From Rhodobacteraceae bacterium CCMM004 (GTDB lineage: Bacteria; Pseudomonadota; Alphaproteobacteria; Rhodobacterales; Rhodobacteraceae): 64,000 nt of DNA. The position numbers and the translations under genes are program-made. Positions 52,254-61,808 of the stretch are shown here, in pieces. Numbering within the stretch: position 1 is the first letter of the stretch; every line of letters begins with the position of its first letter. The stretch spans positions 434,001 through 498,000 of the forward strand of contig RZWH01000003.1 in NCBI GenBank assembly GCA_004005435.1, written 5' to 3'. A model generated the notes under the pieces. The model ran no database searches and had not been told where the DNA came from. It saw only the letters and a list, made by a program, of their open reading frames with translations.

Positions 52254-53422
52254 TCTCTGTCGCCGAGGCGCTGGAGCGGGTGTTTGCCCTCGTCTCCCCC
52301 CTCGACGCCGAAGAGGTGCCGCTGTCGCACGCCGCGGGCCGGGTGCTGGCCGCGCCGGTGGCCGCCCGCCTGACCCAGCCCCCCTTTCCCGCCTCCGCCA
52401 TGGACGGCTATGCCGTCGACGCCGACGCCGTCCGTCCCGGCGCCCGGTTCCGCGTGGTGGGCCAGTCGGCGGCGGGCCACGGCCATCCCGGCCCCGTCGG
52501 CCCGGGCGAAGCGGTGCGCATCTTCACCGGCGCCCCGGTGCCGCCCGGCGCCAGCCGCGTCGTGATCCAGGAGGACGTGAGCCGCGACGGCGACACCATC
52601 ACGCTCGGCGACCGCCTCGACCCCCAGACCTATATCCGTCCCGCCGGCAATGACTTCGCCGCCGGAACCGAGGTTTTCCCGCGCCGCGCCCTGCGCCCCG
52701 GCGACGTGGCGCTCCTGGCGGCCATGGGCCACGGGCAGATCCGCGTCGTCCGCCGCCCCGAGGTCGCCCTCATCGCCACCGGCGACGAGCTTGTGGCCCC
52801 CGGCGAGACCCCCGGCCCGGACCAGATCGTCGCATCGAACGGCCTGGGCCTCGCCGCCACGGTCGCCGCCACGGGGGCCGTCCCCCGCGTCCTGCCCATC
52901 GCCCGCGACACCGCGCAGGCCCTCTCGGCCGCCTTCGACCTCGCCCGCGGCGCCGACCTGGTCGTCACCATCGGCGGCGCCTCGGTCGGAGACCACGATC
53001 TTGTGGCCGACGTCGCCGCCGCCCGCGGCATGGAGCGGGCGTTCTACAAGGTCGCGATGCGCCCGGGCAAGCCGCTGATGGCCGGTCGCCTGGACGGCGC
53101 CGCGATGATCGGCCTGCCGGGCAACCCTGTGTCTTCAATGGTCTGCGGGCAAATCTTCATCCTGCCTGCGCTGCGCGCCATGCTGGGCCTCGGCGCCGCG
53201 CCCGCGCCCCGCAGGCGGGCCCCGCTGGCCCATGACGTCGGCACCAACGGTCCGCGCGAGCACTACATGCGCGCCCGCCTGACCGAGGACGGCCTCGCCG
53301 TCTTCGACCGTCAGGACAGCGCCCTACTCAGCGTCCTGGCCGACGCCGACGCCCTGGCCGTCCGCCCGCCCCACGATCCCGCCCGCGCCGTCGGAGAGAT
53401 CGTGGAGTATGTCGACCTTTAG
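52250..53422 (+). CDS. moeA: Molybdopterin molybdenumtransferase MoeA
   Basis: A 390-aa protein that inserts molybdate into adenylylated molybdopterin. '[17 protein letters not shown]', '[23 protein letters not shown]', '[31 protein letters not shown]', '[14 protein letters not shown]' and '[29 protein letters not shown]' are all MoeA motifs in order. The start is GTG overlapping the moaC stop (GTGA). An internal promoter for lexA begins just after the stop. Confidence 0.97.
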   Translation: MISVAEALERVFALVSPLDAEEVPLSHAAGRVLAAPVAARLTQPPFPASAMDGYAVDADAVRPGARFRVVGQSAAGHGHPGPVGPGEAVRIFTGAPVPPGASRVVIQEDVSRDGDTITLGDRLDPQTYIRPAGNDFAAGTEVFPRRALRPGDVALLAAMGHGQIRVVRRPEVALIATGDELVAPGETPGPDQIVASNGLGLAATVAATGAVPRVLPIARDTAQALSAAFDLARGADLVVTIGGASVGDHDLVADVAAARGMERAFYKVAMRPGKPLMAGRLDGAAMIGLPGNPVSSMVCGQIFILPALRAMLGLGAAPAPRRRAPLAHDVGTNGPREHYMRARLTEDGLAVFDRQDSALLSVLADADALAVRPPHDPARAVGEIVEYVDL

Positions 53423-53431
53423 CGATCGGGA

Positions 53432-53460
53432 TTGACACAAAGCGGGAACGCCTCTAGAAC
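53432..53460 (+). promoter_or_regulatory. lexA promoter with alphaproteobacterial SOS box
   Basis: A TTGACA -35 (53432-53437) is followed after 17 bases by TAGAAC (53455-53460), a usable -10. Overlapping it, GAACGCCTCTAGAAC (53446-53460) is the direct repeat GAAC-N7-GAAC, the reverse strand of the GTTC-N7-GTTC LexA box known from Rhodobacter and relatives. LexA bound here would cover the -10, so lexA is predicted to repress itself. The lexA ATG is 41 bases downstream. Confidence 0.85.
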
Positions 53461-53500
53461 ATCCGAGCAACGATGCCGTGTCTTTGGGAGACTCGCCACG

Positions 53501-54196
53501 ATGCTCACGCGCAAGCAACTCGACCTTCTGAACTTCATCCACAAACGGGTGCAACGCGACGGCGTGCCGCCCTCCTTCGACGAGATGAAGGAGGCGCTGG
53601 ACCTCCGATCCAAGTCCGGGATCCACCGCCTGATCACGGCGCTGGAGGAACGCGGCTTCATCCGCCGCCTCGCGCACCGTGCCCGCGCCATCGAGATCGT
53701 GAAACTGCCCGAAGCGATGGGTGGGGCGCCTGGCTTCACCCCCCGGGTGATCGACGGCGACCGGGACGACGACGGCGTTGCGCCCGCGGTCCCGTCCTTC
53801 CCCATCGCCGAGGCGGTCGAGTTGCCGGTGATGGGGCGGATCGCGGCGGGCGTGCCCATCGAGGCGATCAGCGAGGTGTCGCACCGCGTTGCGGTGCCCG
53901 CGGCGATGGTCACGGCCACGGCCAAGCACTTCGCGTTGGAGGTTCGCGGCGATTCGATGATCGACGCCGGCATCAACGACGGCGACGTCGTGGTGATCCG
54001 CGAGACGGCCACGGCCGAGACCGGCGACATCGTCGTCGCCCTGGTCGAGGGGCACGAGGCGACGCTGAAGCGGTTCCGCAGGAAGGGCGGCACCGTCGCT
54101 CTGGAGGCGGCGAACCCGGCCTACGAAACCCGCGTGTTCCGCGACGACCAGGTCCAGGTGCAGGGGCGCCTCGTCGGCTTGATCCGCACTTACTGA
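53501..54196 (+). CDS. lexA: LexA repressor
   Basis: A 231-aa SOS repressor and self-cleaving serine protease. The N-terminal winged helix (about 1-65) reads '[44 protein letters not shown]'. The linker is long (about 70-105). The C-terminal peptidase domain has the cleavage site Ala116-Gly117 in GRIAAGVP, nucleophile Ser152 in GDSMID and general base Lys190 in ATLKRF. RecA-induced self-cleavage would derepress SOS genes. Its own promoter carries an SOS box. Its 3' end overlaps the convergent comEC by seven bases. Confidence 0.98.
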   Translation: MLTRKQLDLLNFIHKRVQRDGVPPSFDEMKEALDLRSKSGIHRLITALEERGFIRRLAHRARAIEIVKLPEAMGGAPGFTPRVIDGDRDDDGVAPAVPSFPIAEAVELPVMGRIAAGVPIEAISEVSHRVAVPAAMVTATAKHFALEVRGDSMIDAGINDGDVVVIRETATAETGDIVVALVEGHEATLKRFRRKGGTVALEAANPAYETRVFRDDQVQVQGRLVGLIRTY

Positions 54197-56313
54197 GCCG
54201 CGGCGACCGACCCTGCACGGCGGCGGGGAGTGTTCCAGAGGCGCCGACCCGTCACCTCCTTCGCCGCGCGCAGGGCCACGCTGCCGTCGGGGCGCAGGTC
54301 CATTGCCACGGCACCCGTCCGCCGCAGGAACGCTTGGTCGATGAGCAGGCAGGGCGCCGCCGGATCGTCGACCTCGGCGGCGACGACGACCACGGTGTCG
54401 GCGACACAAACGGCGGACAGGCGCGCGACCGCGCCCTTGCCGCTGAGGTATCGCACCGGGACCGGCCCGAGGCTGAACCTCTGTTCGGGCCGCGCGCCAC
54501 CGATCCCCTCTCGCGCCGCCGCAGCGGCCTGGTCGGCGCCGTCGCCGTCGTTCTCCAGCCAGCTCGCGGCGGCGAACCCGCTGCCCCGCTGCTTGCTCAA
54601 CGCCCGTCCTTCCGGGGTCATGACGCCGATCAGCCCCGCGTCGGCGCCGATCAGCAGAGCAGGCCGCTCCACCCCGGCCCAGCCGATCAGGGCGGCGGCG
54701 GCAACCGCGGCGCCGCCCGCCCGCGCCCGCCCCGACCAGAGCACGATCCACAAGGCCCCGAGCGCCAGAACCGGCAGAACCCACCCCGGCGGGGTGGGCA
54801 CCAGCCGCAGCGCGCCGTCCAGGTCGGCGACCCGGTGGGCGACGCCGAGGATCCAGTGGATCGGCGGCGCCATCGCCTGCAATCCCAGCCACGCCAGGCC
54901 CAGCGGCGCGAGGCACGCCGCCAACACCGCCGCGGGCATCACCAGCGTCCCCATGAGCGGGACGGTCAGGAGATTGGCGATCAGGCCGTAGCTCGCGATC
55001 TGGTTGAAATGGGCCGCGGCGATGGGCGCCGTCGCGGCCCCGGCGACCGCGGACGACACCACCACCGCTGCCACCGGACGCGCCCATCGGGGCAGCCGCC
55101 CAGGCGCGCGGTCCCGGATCAGGCGAAAGACCGCCACCAGCGCCACCGTCGCCGCGAACGACATCTGGAACCCAGGACCGATCAGCGCCTCGGGCCGCCA
55201 GAGCAGGACGATCACCGCCGCGACCGCCACGGCCCGTAAGGTCAGCGCGCGCCGGTCCATCAGCACCGCGCCCAGCATCACCGCCACCATGATGAAGGCC
55301 CGCTGCGTCGCCACATTGCCGCCCGACAGGGCCAGGTAGGCGGTCGCCGCCGCCAAAGCGCCGAGCGCCGCCCATTTCTTGATCGGCCGGATCAGCGCGA
55401 TACCCGGCACCGCCGCGAGGCCCAGCCGGATCGCGCCGAAGACGAAGGCGGTGAGGAGGCCCATGTGCAGCCCCGAGATCGCCAGCAGATGCGCCAGGTT
55501 CGCATCGCGCAGGTCCTGCATGGTGCCCTGCTCGATCGCCGAGCGGTCGCCCGTTGTGATCGCCGCGGCGAAGGCGCCGGCCTCCCCCGGCAGGGCCGCG
55601 CGCACCGCCGACGAGACCGCCATGCGCAGCCGCGCCACCGGCAGCGTACGGCCGGCGGGCGCCCATTCCAGGACCGGACTGCGGGTATAGCCGACAGCGC
55701 CCAGCCCGCTGAACCACGCCATCCGCTGGAAGTCGAAGCCACCGGGCTCCACCGGCCCCTGAGGGGGCCCGAGATGGGCGGTCAAGATCACCGTCGCGCC
55801 CGGCCTTGGGTCGATCCAATCCTGCCGCCCGTGCAGCGACACCCGCACCCGTCCCGGCGTGCGGTCGCGGGCCACGTCCCCCAGCACCACCCGGTCGAGC
55901 GTCAGCCGCACTTTGTCGCTGACCGACCGGTCGACGGCGACGATGCGCCCCTCCACGGGGCCGTAGTAGCGCCAGTCGAGCACGGGCGCGGCGACCAGAT
56001 GCGCCCGCGCGCCGGTCCAGCACAGGCCGAAGAGGATCAGGACCAGGCCCACGGCCCAGGGCCGCCGCCAGGCGCCCGCCGCAACCGCCGCGAGCCCCAG
56101 CGCCAAAGTGCCGCCGGCCAGCGCCCAGCCCCAGACCCCCGGCTCGGCCGGGAGCGCGAAATAGCCGCCGATGCCGGTGGCCAGGCACACCGGCACCCAC
56201 GGGAACAGCCCGCCGCGCTGCGCCTCCAGCGCGCCGGACGCCGTCGTCAAGAGCCCGCGCAGGGGCGCCACGCTTGTCCTCCGCAGTCCGAAACAGTAGA
56301 CCCTTCCGAGCAT
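54190..56313 (-). CDS. comEC: ComEC/Rec2-family competence membrane protein
   Basis: A 707-aa polytopic membrane protein. An N-terminal DUF4131 region with two to three helices and an OB-like domain ('[25 protein letters not shown]', '[26 protein letters not shown]') is followed by the Competence domain ('[40 protein letters not shown]', '[18 protein letters not shown]', '[14 protein letters not shown]'). The C-terminal region (about 540-707) corresponds to the metallo-beta-lactamase-like domain but I see no HxHxDH motif, so it is probably not a nuclease. It would form the DNA uptake channel in the inner membrane. ATG 56313 has a GGGGAAG site; ATG 56349 would overlap the gltX start. Confidence 0.9.
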   Translation of the reverse strand: MLGRVYCFGLRRTSVAPLRGLLTTASGALEAQRGGLFPWVPVCLATGIGGYFALPAEPGVWGWALAGGTLALGLAAVAAGAWRRPWAVGLVLILFGLCWTGARAHLVAAPVLDWRYYGPVEGRIVAVDRSVSDKVRLTLDRVVLGDVARDRTPGRVRVSLHGRQDWIDPRPGATVILTAHLGPPQGPVEPGGFDFQRMAWFSGLGAVGYTRSPVLEWAPAGRTLPVARLRMAVSSAVRAALPGEAGAFAAAITTGDRSAIEQGTMQDLRDANLAHLLAISGLHMGLLTAFVFGAIRLGLAAVPGIALIRPIKKWAALGALAAATAYLALSGGNVATQRAFIMVAVMLGAVLMDRRALTLRAVAVAAVIVLLWRPEALIGPGFQMSFAATVALVAVFRLIRDRAPGRLPRWARPVAAVVVSSAVAGAATAPIAAAHFNQIASYGLIANLLTVPLMGTLVMPAAVLAACLAPLGLAWLGLQAMAPPIHWILGVAHRVADLDGALRLVPTPPGWVLPVLALGALWIVLWSGRARAGGAAVAAAALIGWAGVERPALLIGADAGLIGVMTPEGRALSKQRGSGFAAASWLENDGDGADQAAAAAREGIGGARPEQRFSLGPVPVRYLSGKGAVARLSAVCVADTVVVVAAEVDDPAAPCLLIDQAFLRRTGAVAMDLRPDGSVALRAAKEVTGRRLWNTPRRRAGSVAAAQ

Positions 56314-56347
56314 CTTCCCCAATGGTTGCCAGAAGGTTAACGCGGTC

Positions 56348-57751
56348 ATGTCGCAGGCCCCCGTGGTCACCCGCTTCGCCCCCTCGCCCACCGGTTTTCT
56401 GCACATCGGGGGCGCGCGCACGGCGCTCTTCAACTGGCTCTACGCCCGCGGGCGCGCGGGGCGGTTCCTTTTGCGGATCGAGGACACCGACCGCGCGCGG
56501 TCCACGCCCGAGGCGACCGCGGCGATCCTCGACGGGCTGACGTGGCTGGGCCTCGATTGGGATGGCGACGCGACCAGTCAGGCGGCGAACGCCCCCCGCC
56601 ATGCCGAGGTCGCCCAGCAGATGCTGGAGCGCGGCGCCGCCTACAAATGCTTCTCGACCGCCGAAGAGATCGAGGCGCACCGCGCCGAGGCGCGCGCCGC
56701 CGGCCGCTCGACCCTGTTCCGCTCGCCCTGGCGCGACGCCGATCCTGCCGACCACCCCGACGCCGCCTGCGCGATCCGCGTCAAGGCGCCGCAGACCGGA
56801 GAGACGGTGATCGACGACGCGGTGCAGGGCCGGGTGACGATCCGTAACGACCAGTTGGACGACATGATCGTGCTGCGCTCGGACGGCACGCCGACCTACA
56901 TGCTCGCGGTCGTGGTCGACGATCACGACGCCGGGGTGACCCATGTGATCCGCGGCGACGACCACCTCAACAACGCGGCGCGGCAGATGACCGTCTATGC
57001 CGCGATGGGCTGGGATGTGCCGGTCTGGGCGCATATCCCGCTGATCCATGGCGAGGACGGCAAGAAACTGAGCAAGCGGCACGGCGCGCTCGGCGTCGAG
57101 GAATACCGCGCCATGGGTTATCCGGCGCAGGCGATGCGCAACTATCTGGCGCGGCTGGGGTGGAGCCACGGCGACGACGAGATCTTCGGCGACGCCGAGG
57201 CGCAGGCGTGGTTCGACCTGGGCGGGATCGGCAAGGCACCGGCGCGGCTGGATTTCAAGAAACTGGGGCACATCTCGGGGCGCCACATCGCGGCGATGGA
57301 CGCAGACGCGCTCATGGCCGGTCTCGCCGCCTATCGGGCGGCGGTCGGTGCGGCGGCGCTCTCTGCGGCCAAGGCCGAGACCCTGCGCCGCGCCCTGCCC
57401 CACCTCCAGGACCGGGCCAAGACCTATGGCGATCTCTTGGACAAGGGCCACTTCGCCCTGATCGACCGGCCCGTCGCGCTGGATGACAAGGCGGCGAAGG
57501 CTCTGGACACGGTATCCAAAGGTATACTGTCCGAATTGACGCCGCAGTTGCAAAATGCTACCTGGGCGCGGGACAATCTGGAGGCTCTGGTCGCCGGGCT
57601 GGCCGAAGCGCACGGGCTGGGGCTGGGCAAGATCGCGGCGCCGCTCCGGGCGGCTCTGGCGGGCCGAACAGCGACGCCGAGCGTCTTCGACATGATGATC
57701 GTGCTTGGGCGGGAGGAGACCGTCGCCCGGCTCCTAGACGCCGCCGGATAG
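56348..57751 (+). CDS. gltX: Glutamyl-tRNA synthetase
   Basis: A 467-aa class I synthetase. '[29 protein letters not shown]' has the HIGH motif as HIGG; the catalytic region '[34 protein letters not shown]' and the KMSKS motif '[20 protein letters not shown]' follow. The C-terminal helical anticodon-binding part is present. Many alphaproteobacteria carry two gltX copies, one discriminating, one misacylating tRNA-Gln; the sequence alone does not show which this is. Its start codon overlaps the longer comEC start option. Confidence 0.96.
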   Translation: MSQAPVVTRFAPSPTGFLHIGGARTALFNWLYARGRAGRFLLRIEDTDRARSTPEATAAILDGLTWLGLDWDGDATSQAANAPRHAEVAQQMLERGAAYKCFSTAEEIEAHRAEARAAGRSTLFRSPWRDADPADHPDAACAIRVKAPQTGETVIDDAVQGRVTIRNDQLDDMIVLRSDGTPTYMLAVVVDDHDAGVTHVIRGDDHLNNAARQMTVYAAMGWDVPVWAHIPLIHGEDGKKLSKRHGALGVEEYRAMGYPAQAMRNYLARLGWSHGDDEIFGDAEAQAWFDLGGIGKAPARLDFKKLGHISGRHIAAMDADALMAGLAAYRAAVGAAALSAAKAETLRRALPHLQDRAKTYGDLLDKGHFALIDRPVALDDKAAKALDTVSKGILSELTPQLQNATWARDNLEALVAGLAEAHGLGLGKIAAPLRAALAGRTATPSVFDMMIVLGREETVARLLDAAG

Positions 57752-57815
57752 CCTCCGCCACCGGCGAAGTGAGACAGGCCGCTGCAACAAGGCCTTGAAC
57801 AGAAGGGGAAACTGT

Positions 57816-59111
57816 ATGTCCGACACTGGGAAGACCGCCAAACTCACCATTGGCGACAAGACCCTCGACCTGCCGATCTATGCCCCCACCGCCGGCCCGG
57901 AAGTCATCGACATCCGCAAGCTCTATGCCCAGGGCGATGTGTTCACCTACGATCCCGGCTTTACCTCCACGGCGGCCTGCGACAGCACGATCACCTATAT
58001 CGACGGCGACAAGGGAGAATTGCTGCACCGCGGCTATCCCATCGACCAGCTCGCCTCGAAATCGCATTTTCTGGAGGTTTGCTATCTGCTGCTCTACGGC
58101 GAGTTGCCCACCGCCGTCGAACTCGAAGACTTCGAGAGCCGTGTGACCAACCACACGATGCTGCACGAGCAGATGCACAACTTCTTCCGCGGGTTCCGCC
58201 GCGACGCGCACCCCATGGCGATCATGGTCGGCGTCGTCGGCGCCATGAGCGCGTTCTACCACGACTCCACCGACATCTCCGATCCCTGGCAGCGCGAGGT
58301 CGCCTCGATCCGCCTAATCGCCAAGATGCCGACCATCGCGGCGATGGCCTATAAATACTCCATCGGCCAGCCGTTCGTGTATCCGCGCAACGACCTCGAC
58401 TATGCGTCGAACTTCCTGCGCATGTGCTTTAGCGTCCCGGCCGAAGAATACGTGGTCAACCCGATCCTCGCCCGCGCGATGGATCGCATCTTTACCCTGC
58501 ACGCCGATCACGAGCAGAACGCCTCGACCTCGACGGTGCGGCTGGCGTCGTCCTCGGGCGCGAACCCGTTTGCCTGCATCGCCGCCGGGATCGCCTGTCT
58601 CTGGGGTCCGGCCCACGGCGGCGCCAACCAGGCCTGCCTGGAAATGCTGCGCGAGATCGGCACCCCCGATCGCATCCCCGAGTTCATCGACCGCGCCAAG
58701 GACAAGAACGATCCGTTCCGCCTGATGGGCTTCGGCCACCGGGTCTACAAGAACTTCGACCCCCGCGCGACGGTGATGAAGCAGTCGGCCGACGAGGTGC
58801 TTGAGCTGTTGGGGATCGAGAACAACCCGACCCTCCAGGTCGCCATCCAGCTGGAGAAACTGGCGCTGGAGGACGACTACTTCGCCGAGAAGAAGCTCTA
58901 TCCCAACGTGGATTTCTACTCGGGCATCATCCTCGACGCGATGGGCTTTCCCACCTCGATGTTCACCCCGATCTTCGCCCTGGCGCGGACGGTCGGCTGG
59001 ATTTCGCAGTGGAAGGAGCAGATCAGCGACCCGCAGCTCAAGATCGGGCGCCCGCGGCAGCTCTACCATGGGCCGACCTTCCGCGACTACGTGGATGTCG
59101 AGGACCGCTGA
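57816..59111 (+). CDS. gltA: Citrate synthase
   Basis: A 431-aa type II hexameric citrate synthase condensing oxaloacetate with acetyl-CoA. The N-terminal '[30 protein letters not shown]' and the motifs '[18 protein letters not shown]', '[50 protein letters not shown]' and '[13 protein letters not shown]' include the catalytic histidines and, downstream, the aspartate in '[11 protein letters not shown]'. The ATG at 57816 has an AAGGGGAA ribosome binding site; 64 bases separate it from gltX. Confidence 0.98.
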   Translation: MSDTGKTAKLTIGDKTLDLPIYAPTAGPEVIDIRKLYAQGDVFTYDPGFTSTAACDSTITYIDGDKGELLHRGYPIDQLASKSHFLEVCYLLLYGELPTAVELEDFESRVTNHTMLHEQMHNFFRGFRRDAHPMAIMVGVVGAMSAFYHDSTDISDPWQREVASIRLIAKMPTIAAMAYKYSIGQPFVYPRNDLDYASNFLRMCFSVPAEEYVVNPILARAMDRIFTLHADHEQNASTSTVRLASSSGANPFACIAAGIACLWGPAHGGANQACLEMLREIGTPDRIPEFIDRAKDKNDPFRLMGFGHRVYKNFDPRATVMKQSADEVLELLGIENNPTLQVAIQLEKLALEDDYFAEKKLYPNVDFYSGIILDAMGFPTSMFTPIFALARTVGWISQWKEQISDPQLKIGRPRQLYHGPTFRDYVDVEDR

Positions 59112-59120
59112 GCGCGGCGC

Positions 59121-59900
59121 CTAACGGCCGAGGATCCGCGCCGCCTCCTTGGCGCGGGTCCGCACCCCCGCGGCATAGATCGCCACGTCGCCGCCCACGG
59201 CGATAAAGGTCGCCCCGGCCTCGGCTGCCGGAGCGATTCCGGCGGTGTCGAAGGTGATCATGCCCAGCGCCTTGCCGCTCGCCCGGATCCGCGCGGCGGC
59301 GTGGGCGATGGCCTCCTGAACCTCCGGGTGGCCGGGGTTCCCTAGATGGCCGAGGGACGCGGCGAGGTCGGCGGGGCCGACGAACACCACGTCCACCCCC
59401 TCGGTCGCGGCGATGGCATCGACATTGTCGAGCGCGGTGCGGCTCTCCAACTGCACCATCAGGCAGATCTCGTCGCCCGCGTTGGCCACGTAGTCGGGAA
59501 TCGCGCCGTAGCCGGTGGCGCGGCTCTGCGCCGCCCCCACCCCGCGCAGACCGGCGCCGGGATAGCGCACCGCGCGGACCATCGCCGCGGCGTCCTCGGG
59601 CGTGTCGACCATGGGCACCAGGATGTTCTGAAGCCCGATGTCCAGCACCTGCTTGAGGATCCGCAGATCGCCCACCGGCACCCGCACGCACATCTCGGCG
59701 CCACCCCCCGCCATCGCCTGAACCTGGCTCAGGATCAAGGGCAGGTCGTTCGGCCCGTGCTCGCCGTCGATGAGGCACCAGTCGTAGCCCGCCCGCGCCG
59801 CAATCTCGGCCGCCGTCGGATGGGCAAAGGCCATCCACAGCCCGAACCGGACCTCGCCGCGCCCGAGCGCGGCCTTGAGTTCGTTCCTGGGGGCGGGCAT
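59121..59900 (-). CDS. HpcH/HpaI aldolase family protein
   Basis: A 259-aa class II aldolase of the HpaI type. 'RFGLWMAFAHPTAAEIAARAGYDWCLIDGEHGPNDL' carries the catalytic His in GEHG, 'MVQLESRTALDNVDAI' the metal-binding Glu and 'VVFVGPADLAASLGHLGN' the metal-binding Asp. Members cleave 4-hydroxy-2-oxoheptanedioate and related 4-hydroxy-2-oxo acids to pyruvate (or oxaloacetate) and an aldehyde. Divergent from a TRAP transporter that may import the precursor; an AldA-like dehydrogenase at the window end could oxidise the aldehyde, which is inference. Confidence 0.93.
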   Translation of the reverse strand: MPAPRNELKAALGRGEVRFGLWMAFAHPTAAEIAARAGYDWCLIDGEHGPNDLPLILSQVQAMAGGGAEMCVRVPVGDLRILKQVLDIGLQNILVPMVDTPEDAAAMVRAVRYPGAGLRGVGAAQSRATGYGAIPDYVANAGDEICLMVQLESRTALDNVDAIAATEGVDVVFVGPADLAASLGHLGNPGHPEVQEAIAHAAARIRASGKALGMITFDTAGIAPAAEAGATFIAVGGDVAIYAAGVRTRAKEAARILGR

Positions 59901-60041
59901 GGGCGGTCTCCTCGGCGCTGCCTTTTCGGGCGGAGCCTCCCCGATTTCAACCGCTTTGCCAATGGCCGCGACTAAGGGTTTGACGCCGCCCGCCCTTGCC
60001 TTAGGCTCGGGCGCCATAACAAGACTTCTGGGAGGAAGATC

Positions 60042-61058
60042 ATGTCTCTGAATACGCTCTTCGGGCGCGTCTGCGTCGCCGCCATCGCCACCGCCTTCGC
60101 CGGCGAGGCGCTGGCCACCGAATGGAACGTCTCGCTGTGGGGCAAGCGCCGCGCCTTCACCGAACACGTGGAGAAGCTGGCAGAACTCGTGGATCAAAAG
60201 ACTGGCGGCGAGTTCACCCTCAACATCAGCTACGGCGGCCTGTCGCAGAACACCGAGAACCTCGACGGCATCTCCATCGGCGCCTTCGAGATGGCGCAGT
60301 TCTGTGCCGGCTATCACCGCGACAAGAACCCCACGATCACCGTCCTGGAACTTCCGTTCCTGGGCGTGTCCAGCCTGGAGCAGGAGCGCGAGCTGTCCAT
60401 GGCGCTCTACGAGCACCCCGCGGTGCAGGAGGATCTGGGCCGCTGGAACGCCACGCCGCTGATGCCCTCGCCGCTGCCGCAATACAATATCGTCGGCGTC
60501 GGCGAGGCGCCCAAGACCCTGGACGACTTCGCAGGCTTCAACGTCCGCGCCACCGGCGGCATCGGCGCCGCGATGGAGAAACTGGGTGCGGTGCCCACGT
60601 CGATGTCCGCCTCCGAGGTGCGCCAGGCGCTGGATTCCGGCGTGGTCAAGGGCGTGAGCTTTGCCCCGCACGCGCACATGTCCTTCGGCACGGTCGAGAC
60701 CGGCGAGTGGTGGACCACGAACCTCAACCCCGGCACCGTGAACTGCCCGGTGGTGGTGAACACCGACGCGCTGAACGATCTCTCCGAGGAGCACCGCGAG
60801 GCGCTGATGAGCTCGGTCGACGAGGCGCTGGACCACTACATCGACTTCTACAACAACGACACCATGTCGCGCTGGCCCGGGGTGCTGGAGGAGAAGGGGA
60901 TCGAAGAGATCACCTTTACCGAAGACGAACTCGCCGCGTTCCGCGACGCGGCCGCGGCCCCCTCGGCCCAGGCGTGGATCGAAGAGAACGCCGCGCGGGG
61001 CATTCCCGCACAGGAGCTCTACGACATGGTGACGGGGATGATCGCCGAGGGCTCGTGA
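60042..61058 (+). CDS. TRAP transporter substrate-binding protein, DctP family
   Basis: A 338-aa periplasmic binding protein with a signal peptide (about residues 1-25, RVCVAAIATAFAGEALA). The mature protein begins 'EWNVSLWGKRRAFTEHVEKLAELVDQKTGGEFTLNISYGGLSQNTENLDGI', a DctP-type start, and has 'GFNVRATGGIGAAMEKLGAVPTSM', which contains the Arg that binds the carboxylate of the ligand. The ligand is therefore probably an organic acid. Transcribed with the two membrane subunits, separated from them by the element at 61.1 kb. Confidence 0.94.
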   Translation: MSLNTLFGRVCVAAIATAFAGEALATEWNVSLWGKRRAFTEHVEKLAELVDQKTGGEFTLNISYGGLSQNTENLDGISIGAFEMAQFCAGYHRDKNPTITVLELPFLGVSSLEQERELSMALYEHPAVQEDLGRWNATPLMPSPLPQYNIVGVGEAPKTLDDFAGFNVRATGGIGAAMEKLGAVPTSMSASEVRQALDSGVVKGVSFAPHAHMSFGTVETGEWWTTNLNPGTVNCPVVVNTDALNDLSEEHREALMSSVDEALDHYIDFYNNDTMSRWPGVLEEKGIEEITFTEDELAAFRDAAAAPSAQAWIEENAARGIPAQELYDMVTGMIAEGS

Positions 61059-61089
61059 GCCTGGCGACATCGCCCATGGCGGACACCCG

Positions 61090-61141
61090 GGGGACTTTGC
61101 GTCCCCCGGACCCCCGGCAGGGTATTTCGGCCAAGATGAAG
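61090..61141. repeat. Intergenic repeat element with GC hairpin (copy 2)
   Basis: The exact inverse of copy 1: a hairpin GGGGGAC-TTTGC-GTCCCCC (about 61090-61108) followed by GTATTTCGGCCAAGATGAAG (61120-61141 with flanking bases). Its position between dctP-type and dctQ-type genes could reduce transcription of the membrane subunits compared with the binding protein, the usual stoichiometric need for TRAP and ABC systems; that role is inference. Confidence 0.6.
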
Positions 61142-61174
61142 GAGCGGGCGCGATGATGTGGCGGGGCGTCTGAG

Positions 61175-61804
61175 GTGGCGGGGGCCGCCGCGATCCTGGA
61201 GGACGGCTCGACCCTGAGCCGTCTCGACCGGGCGCTGTTCCGTCTGGAGGGGTGGCTGGCGCTGATTTCGGGCCTGGCGGTGTTCGGGCTGATGGTGCTG
61301 GCGGTGATCTCGGTGGGCGGGCGCAACTTCTTCAACCAACCGCTGCCGGGCTATGTGGACTGGATCCAGCAGGCGATGCCGCTGATCGCCTTCATGGGCA
61401 TCGCCTATACCCAGCGGCTGGGTGGGCACATCCGCATGGACATCCTGGTGGGCGCGCTCAAGGGCCGTCCGCTCTGGGCCGCCGAGTTCGTGACGACGCT
61501 GGCGGTGCTGATCCTGATGGCGCTGTTGGTCTGGGGGTCCTGGGCGCATTTCCTGCGCTCCTTCGATTTCGGCGCGCCGATGTGGAGCCGGGATTCCTCG
61601 TTCGACATCAACCTGCCCCTGTGGCCGGCCAAGCTGTTGGCACCGGTGGCGTTCTCCGTTCTGTGCCTCAGGCTGCTCCTGCAACTCTGGGGGTTCGGCC
61701 GCGCGTTCCTTCTGGGTCTGAGCGAACCGGTGGCGGTGCCCCTGGTGATGAGCGCGGCGGAACAGGCCGCCGCCGAGGCGCGCGCCATGTCGGACGGAGA
61801 CTGA
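61175..61804 (+). CDS. TRAP transporter small permease, DctQ family
   Basis: A 209-aa protein with four hydrophobic helices. 'FRLEGWLALISGLAVFGLMVLAVISVGGRNFFNQPLPGYVDWIQQAMPLIAFMGIAYTQRLGGHIRMDILV' is DctQ sequence; the motif 'GGHIRMD' is common to the family. It forms the small membrane subunit. The start is GTG at 61175, inside a 'TGAGGTGGCG' context; an out-of-frame ATG lies at 61153. Four bases before the DctM gene. Confidence 0.92.
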   Translation: MAGAAAILEDGSTLSRLDRALFRLEGWLALISGLAVFGLMVLAVISVGGRNFFNQPLPGYVDWIQQAMPLIAFMGIAYTQRLGGHIRMDILVGALKGRPLWAAEFVTTLAVLILMALLVWGSWAHFLRSFDFGAPMWSRDSSFDINLPLWPAKLLAPVAFSVLCLRLLLQLWGFGRAFLLGLSEPVAVPLVMSAAEQAAAEARAMSDGD

Positions 61805-61808
61805 GCCC

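Noticed and set aside
53324-57613. A 1429-residue open frame on the minus strand
   Set aside because: It crosses lexA, comEC and gltX, has Arg/Gly/Asp-rich low-complexity content typical of antisense frames in high-GC DNA, and includes no coherent domain. The overlapped genes all have clear family motifs.
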